Origin: Pseudomonadota bacterium
GTDB taxonomy: Bacteria > Pseudomonadota > Alphaproteobacteria > RF32 > CAG-239
Assembly: GCA_021617435.1 (NCBI GenBank)
Contig: JAJWCP010000067.1
Span: 1-8,243 of the forward strand
DNA length: 8,243 bases
Direction: 5' to 3'
The notes beneath the pieces were generated by a model. The model worked only from the letters and a program-made list of their open reading frames with translations, was not told the DNA's origin and ran no database searches. Shown here piece after piece: positions 6,903-8,243 of the stretch. The stretch's first letter is position 1. Each line of letters begins with the position of its first letter. Both the position numbers and the translations under genes were made by a program.

Positions 6903-7543
6903 GAAAGCCACAAGAAGTTTTACAAATTATGCAAATTTTTAACGAGCATAACCCTAATCCGCGCTGCGAGCTGAATTTTTGCAATGCATATACTCTTTTG
7001 GTGGCGGTGGTTTTATCGGCGCAAAGCACTGACAAAGGCGTAAACAAAGCGACCGAATCGTTGTTTAAGGTTGCGGACACTCCGCAAAAAATGCTTGCTT
7101 TGGGTTTAGACGGGCTGAAGAGCTATATTAAAACCATCGGGCTTTACAACAACAAAGCGCAGAGTATTATGTCTTTAAGCCGCGATTTGATTGATAAATT
7201 CGGAGGCGAAGTTCCGGCTTGCCGCGAATCGTTGGAAAACCTTGCCGGCGTTGGCCGTAAAACTGCAAATGTGGTGTTAAACGTATGGTTTAATCAGCCG
7301 ACTTTGGCAGTTGACACGCATGTGTTCCGCATTGCGCACCGCTTAGATTTTTCAGACGGCAAAACCCCGTTGGCAGTTGAACAAGATTTACTTAAAATTT
7401 TACCTCCGGAATATATTAAAAACGCCAATCATTGGTTGGTGCTGTTCGGGCGTTATATTTGCAAAGCCAAAAATCCGGACTGCCGCAACTGCCCGATAAG
7501 CAAGTTTTGTTATTCAGATGATAAAGTAAAGGAGATAAATTAA
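6899..7543 (+). CDS. nth: Endonuclease III, DNA glycosylase/AP lyase
   Basis: Base-excision repair enzyme that removes oxidised pyrimidines and nicks the resulting abasic site by beta-elimination. Its 214 residues match the family (about 210). Visible features are the substrate-contacting LLVAVVLSAQSTDK (33-46), the helix-hairpin-helix LAGVGRKTANVV (115-126) with catalytic lysine K121, and the catalytic aspartate D139 in VDTHVFRIAHRL. A complete 4Fe-4S ligand set follows, C188-x6-C195-x2-C198-x5-C204. It therefore appears fully functional. The start overlaps the tsaD stop by 4 nt (ATGA). The stop overlaps the next start by 1 nt (TAATG). Expression probably follows the tsaD promoter. Confidence 0.97.
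   Translation: MRKPQEVLQIMQIFNEHNPNPRCELNFCNAYTLLVAVVLSAQSTDKGVNKATESLFKVADTPQKMLALGLDGLKSYIKTIGLYNNKAQSIMSLSRDLIDKFGGEVPACRESLENLAGVGRKTANVVLNVWFNQPTLAVDTHVFRIAHRLDFSDGKTPLAVEQDLLKILPPEYIKNANHWLVLFGRYICKAKNPDCRNCPISKFCYSDDKVKEIN
7528..7534 (+). promoter_or_regulatory. Strong ribosome binding site for the small membrane protein
   Basis: AAAGGAG lies inside the last codons of nth, 8 nt before the ATG at 7543. It fixes that start and argues that the downstream frame is really translated. Confidence 0.7.
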
Positions 7544-7995
7544 TGAGCACTTTTAAAAAACAGTTTTTAATTATAGGCGGAGCTTTTATTGCTTTTTCTT
7601 TTATCTTCAGCACTGCACGCGCATCATTTCCGGATATCAGGCTTTTTTTCTTATTAAAACAGCTTAACTTTATATACTTTGTAGTCGGAATTATTGTTCT
7701 TTGTTTTAAGCGAGAGATTATAATGATTACCGATTTGCAAAACGCCATCCCTAAATCATGCAATTATTTAATGGCGTTCGGAATTTATTTTTACATAGCC
7801 ATACTAGTAGGAATTTTGGGTTTTGCTTATGGCTTTTATTCAGAAAGCCTCAGTTATTCTAAAGCTTTAAGCGAAAGCACCTTTGAGGCGATTAATACGG
7901 TTGTTAAGTATTTGCTGTTTGCCGTTAATATCGTCGCTCTGGTTTGGCCGCTGATATGGGCAACACGCCAAAGCTTTTTCCCAAAGAAACAATAA
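7543..7995 (+). CDS. Small multi-pass membrane protein of unknown function
   Basis: I do not recognise the family of this 150-residue protein. It is strongly hydrophobic, with probable membrane segments at about 8-24, 40-55, 77-98 and 119-140. The first could instead be a signal peptide, since TARA-S at 24-28 resembles a cleavage site. A charged stretch (KREIIMITDLQ, 56-66) and a polar Ser/Glu-rich loop (99-116) separate the segments. The C-terminus is basic (FFPKKQ), and the positive charges suggest that both ends may be cytoplasmic. No catalytic or metal-binding motif is visible. A strong ribosome binding site and the 1-nt TAATG overlap with nth show it is a real gene, third in the tsaD-nth unit. 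Position alone does not indicate a role in repair or tRNA modification. Confidence 0.75.
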   Translation: MSTFKKQFLIIGGAFIAFSFIFSTARASFPDIRLFFLLKQLNFIYFVVGIIVLCFKREIIMITDLQNAIPKSCNYLMAFGIYFYIAILVGILGFAYGFYSESLSYSKALSESTFEAINTVVKYLLFAVNIVALVWPLIWATRQSFFPKKQ

Positions 7996-8007
7996 ATAAA
8001 TGCAGCC

Positions 8008-8050
8008 CCGCTGATGATAAACTCACCGGCGGAATTAAATTTTATTTTTT
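8008..8050 (+). terminator. Weak candidate terminator after the tsaD-nth operon
   Basis: CCGCTGA (8008-8014) can pair with TCA (8023-8025) plus GCGG (8029-8032), with a 3-nt CCG bulge and an 8-nt loop. A T-rich run follows up to about 8050, which extends into the end of the convergent minus-strand gene. The stem is imperfect, so this is only a suggestion. It is the best hairpin between the two convergent genes. Confidence 0.28.
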
Positions 8051-8243
8051 ATCGTCCGGTAATTTGGCGGGGATGTATTTATCCCACCCGCGCGCTTTGA
8101 GTTCCGAAAGACAGTAAACATAAAAAACCTTTCCATTTGAATCAAAGCTCTTATATTCCTCCTCATCATCGCAATTGGCAACTTTACTGCTCATTGCCGC
8201 AGCATGATGCATAGAGCCAATAACTCCATTTTCTATATCAAAA
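8042..8243 (-). CDS. C-terminal fragment of an unrecognised protein, cut by the window edge
   Basis: An open frame enters from the right edge (first full codon at 8242) and runs 66 codons to a TAA at 8042-8044. Visible residues include GSMHHAAAMSS (9-19 of the fragment), an acidic patch CDDEEEY (24-30), KVFYVYC (38-44), and an ending rich in Lys, Pro and Asp (KLPDDKK). Two cysteines 20 residues apart (C24 and C44) could form a disulfide if the protein is exported. Codon use resembles the neighbouring genes and the segment has no internal stop, supporting real coding sequence. Whether residue 11 or 17 (both Met) is a start, or the gene extends further, cannot be told here. It converges with the small membrane protein gene, 46 nt apart. 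I do not assign a function. Confidence 0.6.
   Translation of the reverse strand, partial: FDIENGVIGSMHHAAAMSSKVANCDDEEEYKSFDSNGKVFYVYCLSELKARGWDKYIPAKLPDDKK

Noticed and set aside
7416..7763. Minus-strand open frame opposite the end of nth and the small membrane protein
   Set aside because: The plus-strand genes have iron-sulfur ligands, a strong ribosome binding site and coupling; the antisense frame has none of these.

Overview
The window looks like chromosomal DNA from a low-to-mid GC alphaproteobacterium, and the standard genetic code fits (TAA, TAG and TGA all end genes cleanly). The strongest taxonomic sign is a mitofilin-like membrane protein (Mic60/COG4223) directly upstream of hemY and divergent from tsaD, a neighbourhood characteristic of Alphaproteobacteria. 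The AT-rich intergenic regions and A/T-ended codons suggest one of the reduced or host-associated lineages, but that is inference. I see no mobile element, CRISPR array, tRNA or rRNA gene.

Layout. (1) 1-165: AT-rich leader with a plausible sigma-70 type promoter. (2) 166-1904, plus strand: an outer-membrane porin followed 8 nt later by an OmpR-type winged-helix regulator with a degenerate, shortened receiver domain, probably one transcript. (3) 1901-5730, minus strand: an apparent operon transcribed mic60-like, hemY-like, then an ADP-dependent sugar kinase (glucokinase/phosphofructokinase family). Its last gene meets the regulator tail to tail with a 4-nt overlap. (4) 5731-5825: a 95-nt divergent promoter region. 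(5) 5826-7995, plus strand: tsaD, nth and a small multi-pass membrane protein, coupled by 4-nt and 1-nt overlaps. (6) 7996-8243: a short convergent intergenic stretch, then the C-terminal end of an unrecognised minus-strand gene that runs off the window.

How the genes work together. tsaD (tRNA t6A modification) and nth (base-excision repair) are housekeeping genes. Mic60 and HemY are inner-membrane proteins tied by synteny to envelope and haem biology; the hemC and hemD genes often found with them are not here. The ADP-dependent kinase is the surprise: its family is best known from archaeal modified glycolysis and from animals, yet here it is embedded as the third gene of a typical alphaproteobacterial operon. 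It would phosphorylate glucose (or fructose 6-phosphate) with ADP, yielding AMP. The porin-regulator pair may be a self-contained envelope-permeability unit with no visible histidine kinase.
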